NCBI GenBank assembly: GCA_900554705.1
Contig: USIH01000039.1
Coordinates: 1 to 14,748, forward strand
Length of the DNA: 14,748 nt
Reading direction: 5' to 3'
Origin: an uncultured Eubacteriales bacterium
GTDB lineage: Bacteria > Bacillota > Clostridia > Oscillospirales > Oscillospiraceae
The first letter of the stretch is position 1; each line of letters begins with the position of its first letter. The notes below the pieces were generated by a model. It saw nothing but the letters and a program-made list of their open reading frames with translations, was not told the DNA's origin and searched no databases. A program made the translations under genes and the position numbers. Positions 1 to 6,880 of the stretch are shown here, one piece after another.

Positions 1-10
1 AGGACGATCC

Positions 11-2650
11 ATGGAAACGAAAAAATACGGTCTGAACGAATTGCGGGAGATGTATCTCTCCTTCTTTGAAAGCAAGGGACACCTGCGCCTGCCCAGCTTC
101 CCGCTGGTTCCGCAGCACGACAAGTCCATCCTGCTCATCAACGCCGGCATGACGCCGATGAAGCCCTACTTCACCGGCGAAGAGGAGCCGCCGCGCCACC
201 GCGTCTGCACCTGCCAGAAGTGCATCCGCACCGGCGACATTGAAAACATCGGCAAGACGGCGCGCCACGGCACTTACTTTGAGATGCTGGGCAACTTTTC
301 CTTCGGCGACTATTTTAAGCACGAGGCGCTTGCATGGTGCTGGGAGTTTCTGACTAAGGTCGTCGGGCTGGACGAGAACCGGCTCTATCCCTCCATTTAT
401 GAAAACGACGAAGAGGCCTTTGACATCTGGACGAAGGAGATCGGCGTTCCCGCCGAGAAGATCTCCCGCTTCGGCAAGGAGGACAACTTCTGGGAGCACG
501 GCTCCGGCCCGTGCGGCCCCTGCTCCGAGGTCTACTACGATCGCGGCGAAAAGTACGGCTGCGGCAAGCCCGACTGCAAGGTCGGCTGCGACTGCGACCG
601 CTATATCGAGATCTGGAACAACGTCTTTTCCCAGTTTGACAACGACGGCAAGGGCAACTATACCGAGCTGAAGCAGAAGAACATCGACACCGGCATGGGT
701 CTTGAGCGCCTTGCGGTGGTCTGTCAGGATGTAGATAGCCTCTTCGACGTGGACACCGTGATGAACATCACGAACAAGGTGACGGAGCTGACCGGCGCGT
801 CCTACGGCAAGAGCCACAAGATGGACGTTTCCCTGCGCGTCATTACCGACCACATCCGCGCCTCGACGTTCCTCATCTGCGACGGCGTCCTTCCGTCGAA
901 CGAAGGCCGCGGCTATGTGCTGCGCCGTCTGCTGCGCCGTGCCGCGCGGCACGGTAAGCTCCTCGGTGTGGACAAGCCCTTCCTCTACGCGGTCGTCGAC
1001 ACCGTGGTGCACGAGAACGAGTGCCAGTACCCCGAGCTGCGCGAGAAGCAGTCCTATATCACGAAGGTCATCCTGACCGAAGAGGAGAATTTCTGCAAGA
1101 CCATCGACGGCGGCATGAAGATCTTCTCGGAGATGCTTGCCGGACACAAGGAAAAGGGCGAGACCTGCTTCTCCGGCGCGGATGCCTTTAAGCTCTATGA
1201 CACCTACGGCTTCCCGATCGACCTGACCGCCGAAATGGTCGCCGAGCAGGGCATGACCGTGGATGAGGAAGAGTTTGCCAAGCAGATGAAGGAGCAGAAG
1301 CAGCGCGCGCGCGAGGCGCGCAAGGCGCTGGGCGACCTCGGCTGGGCAGGCGTGGAGTTCGGCAAGGAAGTGCCGGAGAGCAAGTTCATCGGCTACGACC
1401 GCCTCAGTGCGCAGGGCAAGGTGACTGCCATCGTCTCCAACGAGGAGCTGTGCGGCAGCGTTCCGGAGGGCATGGAGGCCATCGTTGTTCTCGATCAGAC
1501 GCCGATGTATGCCGAGATGGGCGGCCAGATCGGCGATACCGGCAAACTGGAGGCCGACGGCTTTGCCTTTGAGGTGACGGACGTCCAGAAGAACAAGGGC
1601 GGAAAATATATGCACTACGGCAAGGTGCTGTGCGGCACGCTGTCGCTCGGCGACACAGTGACGGCGACGGTGGACGCCGAACGCAGACGCGCGATCTGCC
1701 GCGCGCACACGGCGACGCACCTGTTGCAGACCGCGCTGACGCGGACGCTCGGCGAGCACTGTCATCAGGCCGGTTCTCTTGTCGAGCCGGATCACCTCCG
1801 CTTTGACTTTACGCACTTCTCCGCGCTGACGCCGGAGGAGCTGATGAAGATCTCTGCCGACGTGATGGAAATGATCCTCAAGGGTGAGGACGTGCAGACG
1901 CTTGTCCTGCCGATCGAGGAGGCAAAGAAGCTCGGCGCGACCGCGCTGTTCGGAGAAAAATACGGCGATACCGTCCGCGTGGTAAAGATGGGCGACGACT
2001 CTCTGGAGTTCTGCGGCGGTACGCATTTGGACAACACCGCGAAGGTCGGCCCGTTCCGCATCATGTCCGAGGCGTCGGTCGCTTCCGGTGTGCGCCGGAT
2101 CGAGGCCTTTACCGGCAAGCGCGTGATGGAGCAGATGGAGCAGTTCAACCGCATCATCCTCACCGCTGCCGGAGAACTGAAAACGACGCCGAAGGAGCTT
2201 TTGCAGCGGGCGCACAACGTCATGGGCGAGATGAAGGAGCTTAGGCAGAGCCTTGAACGCATGAAGGATCGGTTGCTCTCGGGCGAGATCGACCGCGTGC
2301 TGTTCTCGGCAAAGAACGTCGGCGGCCTGAAGGTTCTGACGGCGCTGAAAAACGACGTTCCGGCGGGCGACCTGCGCAAAATGGGCGACCAGGTCCGCGA
2401 CCGTGATCCGGACGTCGTCGCGGTGCTCGCAAGCTGCTGCGGCGAAAAGATCAGCATTCTTGCCGTCTGCGGCAAGAACGCCGTGGAGAAGGGCATCAAA
2501 GCGGGCGCTCTGGTCAAAGAGGTCTGCGCGCAGTGCGGCGGCAGCGGCGGCGGCAAGCCCGATTCCGCGATGGGCGGCGGCAAGGACGCGCTCAAACTCG
2601 ACGACGCGCTTGCACTGGTCGACGATTTCGTCGCCAAGAATGTGAAATAA
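11..2650 (+). CDS. alaS: Alanyl-tRNA synthetase
   Basis: Class II aminoacyl-tRNA synthetase that charges tRNA-Ala with alanine in the cytoplasm and hydrolyses mischarged Ser/Gly-tRNA-Ala. The 879 residues match the usual full length (about 875). The catalytic core holds the RTGDIENIG (from R73) and EMLGNFSFGD (91-100) blocks. A cysteine-rich insert (C184, C189, C193, C195) just before the EIWNNVF block is typical of Firmicutes AlaRS and could bind metal. The editing domain has the HxxxH pair H566/H570 and the CGGTH block C668/H672, the expected zinc/editing ligands. The glycine-rich C-Ala region (SGGGKPDSAMGGG) closes the protein. The start is supported by AGGA at bases 1-4, six bases upstream; the promoter is outside the window. 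The HIT gene follows after 13 bases, so the two are probably co-transcribed. Function is nearly certain from family motifs. Confidence 0.98.
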   Translation: METKKYGLNELREMYLSFFESKGHLRLPSFPLVPQHDKSILLINAGMTPMKPYFTGEEEPPRHRVCTCQKCIRTGDIENIGKTARHGTYFEMLGNFSFGDYFKHEALAWCWEFLTKVVGLDENRLYPSIYENDEEAFDIWTKEIGVPAEKISRFGKEDNFWEHGSGPCGPCSEVYYDRGEKYGCGKPDCKVGCDCDRYIEIWNNVFSQFDNDGKGNYTELKQKNIDTGMGLERLAVVCQDVDSLFDVDTVMNITNKVTELTGASYGKSHKMDVSLRVITDHIRASTFLICDGVLPSNEGRGYVLRRLLRRAARHGKLLGVDKPFLYAVVDTVVHENECQYPELREKQSYITKVILTEEENFCKTIDGGMKIFSEMLAGHKEKGETCFSGADAFKLYDTYGFPIDLTAEMVAEQGMTVDEEEFAKQMKEQKQRAREARKALGDLGWAGVEFGKEVPESKFIGYDRLSAQGKVTAIVSNEELCGSVPEGMEAIVVLDQTPMYAEMGGQIGDTGKLEADGFAFEVTDVQKNKGGKYMHYGKVLCGTLSLGDTVTATVDAERRRAICRAHTATHLLQTALTRTLGEHCHQAGSLVEPDHLRFDFTHFSALTPEELMKISADVMEMILKGEDVQTLVLPIEEAKKLGATALFGEKYGDTVRVVKMGDDSLEFCGGTHLDNTAKVGPFRIMSEASVASGVRRIEAFTGKRVMEQMEQFNRIILTAAGELKTTPKELLQRAHNVMGEMKELRQSLERMKDRLLSGEIDRVLFSAKNVGGLKVLTALKNDVPAGDLRKMGDQVRDRDPDVVAVLASCCGEKISILAVCGKNAVEKGIKAGALVKEVCAQCGGSGGGKPDSAMGGGKDALKLDDALALVDDFVAKNVK

Positions 2651-2656
2651 GAGGAG
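2651..2656 (+). promoter_or_regulatory. Ribosome binding site that decides the HIT gene start
   Basis: GAGGAG directly after the alaS stop codon. It lies only one base before the ATG at 2658 but seven bases before the in-frame ATG at 2664, so the second ATG is the better start. Confidence 0.75.
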
Positions 2657-2663
2657 AATGACC

Positions 2664-3002
2664 ATGGACGACTGCATTTTCTGCAAGATCATTGCGGGAG
2701 AGATCCCTTCGAAAAAGCTCTATGAGGACGAGCAGTGCGTGGCGTTTTACGACATTGCACCGCTTGCACCGCAGCATTTTCTGATCGTTCCGAAGATGCA
2801 CCTGACGGGTGCAAATAAGATCAATGACCAAAACTGCGACCTTGTCGGGCATATTTTCGCGGTCATCACCAAGCTGACCGCCGTGCTGGGCTTCTCCGAC
2901 GGCTACCGCGTTGTGACCAACTGCGGCGCGGACGCGGGGCAGACGGTGCCGCATCTGCACTTCCATGTGCTCGGCGGCAAGACGCTGGGCAGCTTCAACT
3001 GA
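2664..3002 (+). CDS. HIT-family nucleotide-binding protein (Hint-like)
   Basis: A 112-residue histidine-triad protein, the normal length for the branch that hydrolyses adenosine 5'-phosphoramidates and aminoacyl-adenylates. The N-terminus has the CIFCKI motif (C4, C7), a zinc-site signature of many bacterial HIT proteins. Near the C-terminus is the catalytic triad H97-L-H99-F-H101 within PHLHFHVLGG. It is probably cytoplasmic. The placement right behind alaS is suggestive, because Hint proteins are known to cleave aminoacyl-AMP, but a link to AlaRS is my inference. The start at 2664 is chosen by ribosome-binding-site spacing; 2658 would add two residues. The substrate cannot be told from sequence. 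Confidence 0.94.
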   Translation: MDDCIFCKIIAGEIPSKKLYEDEQCVAFYDIAPLAPQHFLIVPKMHLTGANKINDQNCDLVGHIFAVITKLTAVLGFSDGYRVVTNCGADAGQTVPHLHFHVLGGKTLGSFN

Positions 3003-3036
3003 TACCATTCGCGGTTTCATCGAACACAAAAAAACG

Positions 3037-3064
3037 CGGGGCGGGTGACCGCCCCGAACTTTTC
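3037..3064 (+). terminator. GC-rich hairpin between the HIT gene and comEC, likely terminator or attenuator
   Basis: A perfect 8-bp stem (CGGGGCGG at 3037-3044, CCGCCCCG at 3049-3056) with a GTGA loop, followed by AACTTTTC. The T run is short (four T), so termination may be incomplete. The comEC ribosome binding site (GGAGGA, 3067-3072) starts three bases later, leaving no room for a promoter between hairpin and comEC. Confidence 0.6.
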
Positions 3065-3078
3065 ACGGAGGAACGGGT

Positions 3079-5283
3079 ATGCGCAAGCTGGCGATCTTCT
3101 CCTTTTCCTTCGCGGCGGCCGCAGCAGCCTACGTGTATTTTCTTCCGCCGCGCTGGGCGCTGTATCTCGCGGCCTGCCTTGCGCCGGCTGCGCTGCTGCC
3201 GATCAAGCGCGCCGTGCGCTTGCGCATCGGCGCGTTCGGCTTAGCGGTAGGATTTTTGTGGAGCTGGGGCTATGAGAGGCTGCGCATTTATCCGCTGCGG
3301 GAATACTGCGGCTATGCCACGGAGCTGAGCGCGACGGTCTGCGCCGCGCCGGAGGAGACGGACGGCGGCTGCCGCACGGTCGTGCGCGTCGGCGATGGGA
3401 AGCTACTGCTGTACCTCAACTGTCCGCCGCAGAGCGTGCGGATCGACGACAGGGTGCACGTCTGGGCGCGTGTAGAGGACGTTTCACGCGGCACGCAGGA
3501 CAAGGAAAGGAACCTCTACTATCCCTCCTGCGACATTTCTCTTGTCGGCTTCGCCCACGGCGAGGCGGAGATCGTTCCTCAAAGCCCCACGCTGCGTGAC
3601 CTTCCGGCTGCGGCAGCGGTGCGGGTGAGAGAGCGCATCACAAAGCTCTTTCCGCCCGACGTGGAGGGGTTCCTGCGCGGCCTTTTGACGGGCGACCGCT
3701 CCGGCATGAGCTACGAGCTGCGCAACCGCCTTTCGCTCACCGGCCTGAGCCACGTTGTGTCTGTTTCCGGAATGCACGTGTCGCTGCTCTTCGGTGTGCT
3801 TCTGGCGCTTTGCAGACGCCGCAGGGCGCTGACGGTGCTGCTTTCCATTCCGCTGCTGACCTTCTTCGCGGCGATGCTCGGCTTTACGCCGTCGGTCACA
3901 CGCGCCGTGGTGATGAACACCATTGTGCTCTGTGCGCCGCTTGCGGGCAGGGAAGAGGATCAACCGACGACGCTTGGCTTTGCGCTGCTTGTGATCCTGC
4001 TGGCAAACCCTTGGGCGGTCGCCAATGTGAGCTTGCAGCTTTCCTTCCTTGCAATGGCGGGCATTTTCCTGCTTGCGGGGCCGATGCATCGGCGGCTGTG
4101 CGGGCTGCTGCCCAAAGCACTTCAAAAGTCGCGCTGCCTGTTTGCGCGCGCCCTTCGCGCGGTGCTCCTGATCGTCTCCGTGTCCATGAGCGTGCAGACC
4201 GTATCGCTTCCGTTGGCCGCGTGGTATTTCGGCATGGTGTCGCTGCTTGCTCCGCTGACCAATCTGCTCTGCGTCAGCCTCATCGCCGCCGTTTTCACCC
4301 TCAGCTGCGGCGCGCTGGCGCTGAGCCTGCTTTCTCTGCCGCTCGGCTGCGCGCTCGGGAGCGTGCTTGCTCTGCCGGTGCGCCTGTGCCTGTCCGTCAC
4401 AAAGTGCCTTGCGCGTTTTCCGCTCTGTGCGGTCTACACGAGCAGCCCCTATATCACCGCGTGGCTGGCGGCGACGTGCCTGCTGATCGCGCTGGCGATC
4501 CGGAAGCGCCGCGTGCTGCCCTCGCTTCTGGGCATCTGCGCGGGGCTTGCCGCCGCGCTCCTCTTTTCCTTTTCCGGTCGGTTCTCCCTGACGCTGATGG
4601 ATGTCGGGCAGGGGCAGACGGTCGTTTTGCAGGACGGGAGGCAGACGGCAGTGATCGACTGCGGAGGAGATCGGGAAGACTATTACGGCGAGCGTCTGGC
4701 GCGGCAGCTGCTTGCGCAGGGAAAAACGCGGGTGGACGTGCTGCTTCTGACGCACTTTGACAGCGACCATACCTGCGGCACGGCGCAGCTTTTGGCGCGT
4801 CTACCGGTCGGTGTTCTACTGGTGCCCGACATGGAGGGCGAAGGCAGGGAGGCGATCCTTGCCTGCGCTGATGCATACGGCGTACCCGTGCGCGTCATCA
4901 CGGAGGACGTGACGATGCAGATCGCCGGAACGGAGCTTCAAATCATGGCGCCGGAGAGCGCCGAGGGAAATAACGGACTTGCCGCGTTGATGTCTCGCGG
5001 AACGTGTGATATACTGGTCACGGGAGACATGGACATCGAGGCCGAGGAGCGCCTGCTTCAAACGCATACGCTGCCGGAGCTTGACGTGCTGGTCGCGGGG
5101 CATCACGGCGCGGCCACCTCCACGGGCGAGGCGCTTCTGGAGGCGACGCAGCCGCGCTTGGTGCTCATCTCCGCCGGAGAAGGCAACTCTTACGGCCACC
5201 CGTCCGCACAGACGCTTGCGCGGCTGGCGGACATACCGGTGCTGCGCACCGACCAATGCGGCGATATTGTGATCACGAGGTAG
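3079..5283 (+). CDS. comEC: ComEC/Rec2 DNA-uptake channel protein
   Basis: Polytopic inner-membrane protein that carries transforming single-stranded DNA across the membrane. The order of parts is the family's: N-terminal membrane helices, a small soluble N-terminal domain (about 30-170), the Competence domain with the signature SVSGMHVS around S230-H233 and many hydrophobic helices up to about residue 500, then a C-terminal metallo-beta-lactamase-fold domain from about 504 (LMDVGQGQ). The latter keeps THFDSDH (T558-H564) and GHHGA (H675, H676), the metal-ligand motifs, so the domain looks catalytically intact. The 734 residues match the full family length. GGAGGA lies six bases before the ATG. 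No other competence gene is in the window. holA begins three bases after the stop, a common pairing in Firmicutes. Whether the host is transformable cannot be judged here. Confidence 0.95.
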   Translation: MRKLAIFSFSFAAAAAAYVYFLPPRWALYLAACLAPAALLPIKRAVRLRIGAFGLAVGFLWSWGYERLRIYPLREYCGYATELSATVCAAPEETDGGCRTVVRVGDGKLLLYLNCPPQSVRIDDRVHVWARVEDVSRGTQDKERNLYYPSCDISLVGFAHGEAEIVPQSPTLRDLPAAAAVRVRERITKLFPPDVEGFLRGLLTGDRSGMSYELRNRLSLTGLSHVVSVSGMHVSLLFGVLLALCRRRRALTVLLSIPLLTFFAAMLGFTPSVTRAVVMNTIVLCAPLAGREEDQPTTLGFALLVILLANPWAVANVSLQLSFLAMAGIFLLAGPMHRRLCGLLPKALQKSRCLFARALRAVLLIVSVSMSVQTVSLPLAAWYFGMVSLLAPLTNLLCVSLIAAVFTLSCGALALSLLSLPLGCALGSVLALPVRLCLSVTKCLARFPLCAVYTSSPYITAWLAATCLLIALAIRKRRVLPSLLGICAGLAAALLFSFSGRFSLTLMDVGQGQTVVLQDGRQTAVIDCGGDREDYYGERLARQLLAQGKTRVDVLLLTHFDSDHTCGTAQLLARLPVGVLLVPDMEGEGREAILACADAYGVPVRVITEDVTMQIAGTELQIMAPESAEGNNGLAALMSRGTCDILVTGDMDIEAEERLLQTHTLPELDVLVAGHHGAATSTGEALLEATQPRLVLISAGEGNSYGHPSAQTLARLADIPVLRTDQCGDIVITR

Positions 5284-5286
5284 AAA

Positions 5287-6300
5287 ATGGACGGACTGAG
5301 ACAACTCAAAAACGATATAAAGCTGAAAGCGCCTGCCCGTTTCTACGTTTTTTTCGGTGAGGAGGCTTATCTGCGCCGCAACTACGTCGATCGGCTGCAT
5401 TCGCTGCTGCTCGACGAGCTGACGCAGTCGTTTAACTACCACCGATTCACGGAGGAGAATTTTTCGCTCGAGGCGTTTTCCGAGGCGCTCGAGGCGCTGC
5501 CGATGATGGCGGAGCGCTCGCTGGTACAGGTGGAGGACGTCAATCTGTTCGCGCTGCCGGAGGGGCAGCGGGAGCAGCTGGCGCAGATGCTCTCGCAGCT
5601 GCCGGAGTATTGCTGCCTGCTGCTGTGCTACGAGGAGTTCAAGCCCGACAAGCGGATGAAGAAGCTCTGGAGCGCCGTGGAGCAAAACGCGGTGCTCGTG
5701 GAGTTCCCCTATCAGAGCGAGAGAGACCTTTCTGCGTGGATCCGCCGCCACTTCTCCGGCCATGGAAAGCAGATCGCGCCGGAGCTTTGCACCTATCTGC
5801 TGCGCGTGTGCGGGCGCTCCATGGCAGTGCTCAACGAGGAGATCGAAAAGATCTCCGCCTTCTGCACGCGCGCGGAAGTCACGCGCGCAGACATTGATGC
5901 CGTGGCGGAGCCGACGCTGGAGGAGGATGTCTTCCGCATCGCGGACGCCTTGGCGCGGCGCGAGTTTGACGCGGCGCTGCGCTGCCTCAACGGCCTTCTG
6001 CGGATGCAGACGGAGCCGATCGCCATCGTGGCCGCACTGGGGAGCCAGATGCGGCGGCTCCACGCCGCAAAGCGCCTGCAAAGCGCGGGGCGCGGCGCGG
6101 GAGAGCTTGCGCAGCTCTACGGCATGGCATCGGGGCACGCGGGCAGGACGATGCAGCAGGCGCAGCGCCTTTCGGAGCGGTTTTGCGCCCGCGCGGTGCT
6201 CCTGTGCGCCGAGGCGGATCTGCAACTCAAGACGGGCGGCGGCGCGGAGATCCCCGAGCTGCTCCTGCTCACCCTCGCGCAGGAGGTGGGCAATGCTTAG
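5287..6300 (+). CDS. holA: DNA polymerase III subunit delta
   Basis: Clamp-loader subunit that opens the sliding beta clamp and works with delta' and gamma/tau at the replication fork. The 337 residues match the family (about 330-345). The N-terminus KAPARFYVFFGEEAYLRRN (14-32) is the typical HolA opening, a degenerate AAA+ site with no Walker A lysine, as expected for delta. The block LSAWIRRHFSGHGKQI, then a lid region and a helical C-terminal collar domain follow in the usual order. The start is supported by GAGG at 5277-5280, which overlaps the end of comEC, and the comEC stop is only three bases upstream, implying co-transcription. The last bases hold the ribosome binding site and start codon of the next gene, an 8-base overlap that suggests translational coupling. 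Confidence 0.95.
   Translation: MDGLRQLKNDIKLKAPARFYVFFGEEAYLRRNYVDRLHSLLLDELTQSFNYHRFTEENFSLEAFSEALEALPMMAERSLVQVEDVNLFALPEGQREQLAQMLSQLPEYCCLLLCYEEFKPDKRMKKLWSAVEQNAVLVEFPYQSERDLSAWIRRHFSGHGKQIAPELCTYLLRVCGRSMAVLNEEIEKISAFCTRAEVTRADIDAVAEPTLEEDVFRIADALARREFDAALRCLNGLLRMQTEPIAIVAALGSQMRRLHAAKRLQSAGRGAGELAQLYGMASGHAGRTMQQAQRLSERFCARAVLLCAEADLQLKTGGGAEIPELLLLTLAQEVGNA
6281..6286 (+). promoter_or_regulatory. Ribosome binding site inside holA for the Toprim gene
   Basis: A perfect AGGAGG six bases before the ATG at 6293. It fixes the start of the Toprim gene within the 3' end of holA and rules out the much longer upstream in-frame extension. Confidence 0.85.
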
Positions 6301-6880
6301 TCTGACGCAGGCGATCGTCGTCGAGGGCGTGTATGATAAAAACGCGCTTTCACAGGTTGTTGACGCGCCGATTTTTGTGACGAACGGATTTTCCGTCCTG
6401 AACGATAAAAAAATGCTGCGATTTTTGCGCGCCGTGGCGTGCAAGCGGGGGCTGATCATCCTGACCGACTCCGACGGCGCGGGCTTTGTTATACGAAATT
6501 TTCTCAAGGGCGCGCTGCCTGCCGACCAAGTCCTGCACGCCTATATCCCCGACGTTTCGGGCAAGGAGCGCCGCAAGGACAAGGCGGGCAAGGAGGGCAA
6601 GCTCGGCGTGGAGGGGATGCGGCCGGAGGTGCTGCTTACCGCGCTGAAAAACGCCGGCGCCACGGCGGCGCAAACGCGGTGCACGGCGTCGCAGATCACA
6701 AAGACGGATCTCTTCCTTGCGGGTCTTTCCGGCGGGCCGGACAGCGCCGCACGGCGTCGGGCGCTGCAAAGCGCGCTCGATCTGCCGGAGCATTTGGGAA
6801 GCAACGGCTTTCTGGATGCACTCAATCTGCTGATGAGCCGCGAGGAGTTTTTGGAACGTTACGGAGGTAACGATGGTTGA
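6293..6880 (+). CDS. rnmV: Toprim-domain protein, ribonuclease M5-like (DUF4093 type)
   Basis: A 195-residue protein with an N-terminal Toprim fold: IVVEG with catalytic-type E11, then ILTDSDGAG with D59 and D61 (the DxD pair), followed by AYIPD and, after a lysine/arginine-rich stretch at 90-103, GKLGVEGM (102-109). This order and length match ribonuclease M5, which matures 5S rRNA on 50S precursors, and the C-terminal half resembles the DUF4093 extension seen in clostridial relatives. The identification rests on motifs I recognise, not on a search. In Bacillus subtilis rnmV sits beside ksgA; here it is wedged between holA and an ABC-F gene, with start and stop overlapping both neighbours by 8 bases. 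The symbol is tentative. Another Toprim nuclease role is possible. Confidence 0.78.
   Translation: MLSLTQAIVVEGVYDKNALSQVVDAPIFVTNGFSVLNDKKMLRFLRAVACKRGLIILTDSDGAGFVIRNFLKGALPADQVLHAYIPDVSGKERRKDKAGKEGKLGVEGMRPEVLLTALKNAGATAAQTRCTASQITKTDLFLAGLSGGPDSAARRRALQSALDLPEHLGSNGFLDALNLLMSREEFLERYGGNDG

Noticed and set aside
3003..3036. Promoter for comEC between the HIT stop and the hairpin
   Set aside because: No pair of -35 and -10 boxes with normal spacing could be found in these 34 bases.
3484..4770. Minus-strand reading frame (428 codons) opposite comEC
   Set aside because: Gln/Arg/His-rich low-complexity translation antisense to the ComEC membrane region; no start signals.
4816..6507. Long minus-strand reading frame (563 codons) across comEC, holA and the Toprim gene
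   Set aside because: It spans three well-supported plus-strand genes, and its protein is a Arg/Leu/Gln/His-rich composition typical of GC-rich antisense shadows.
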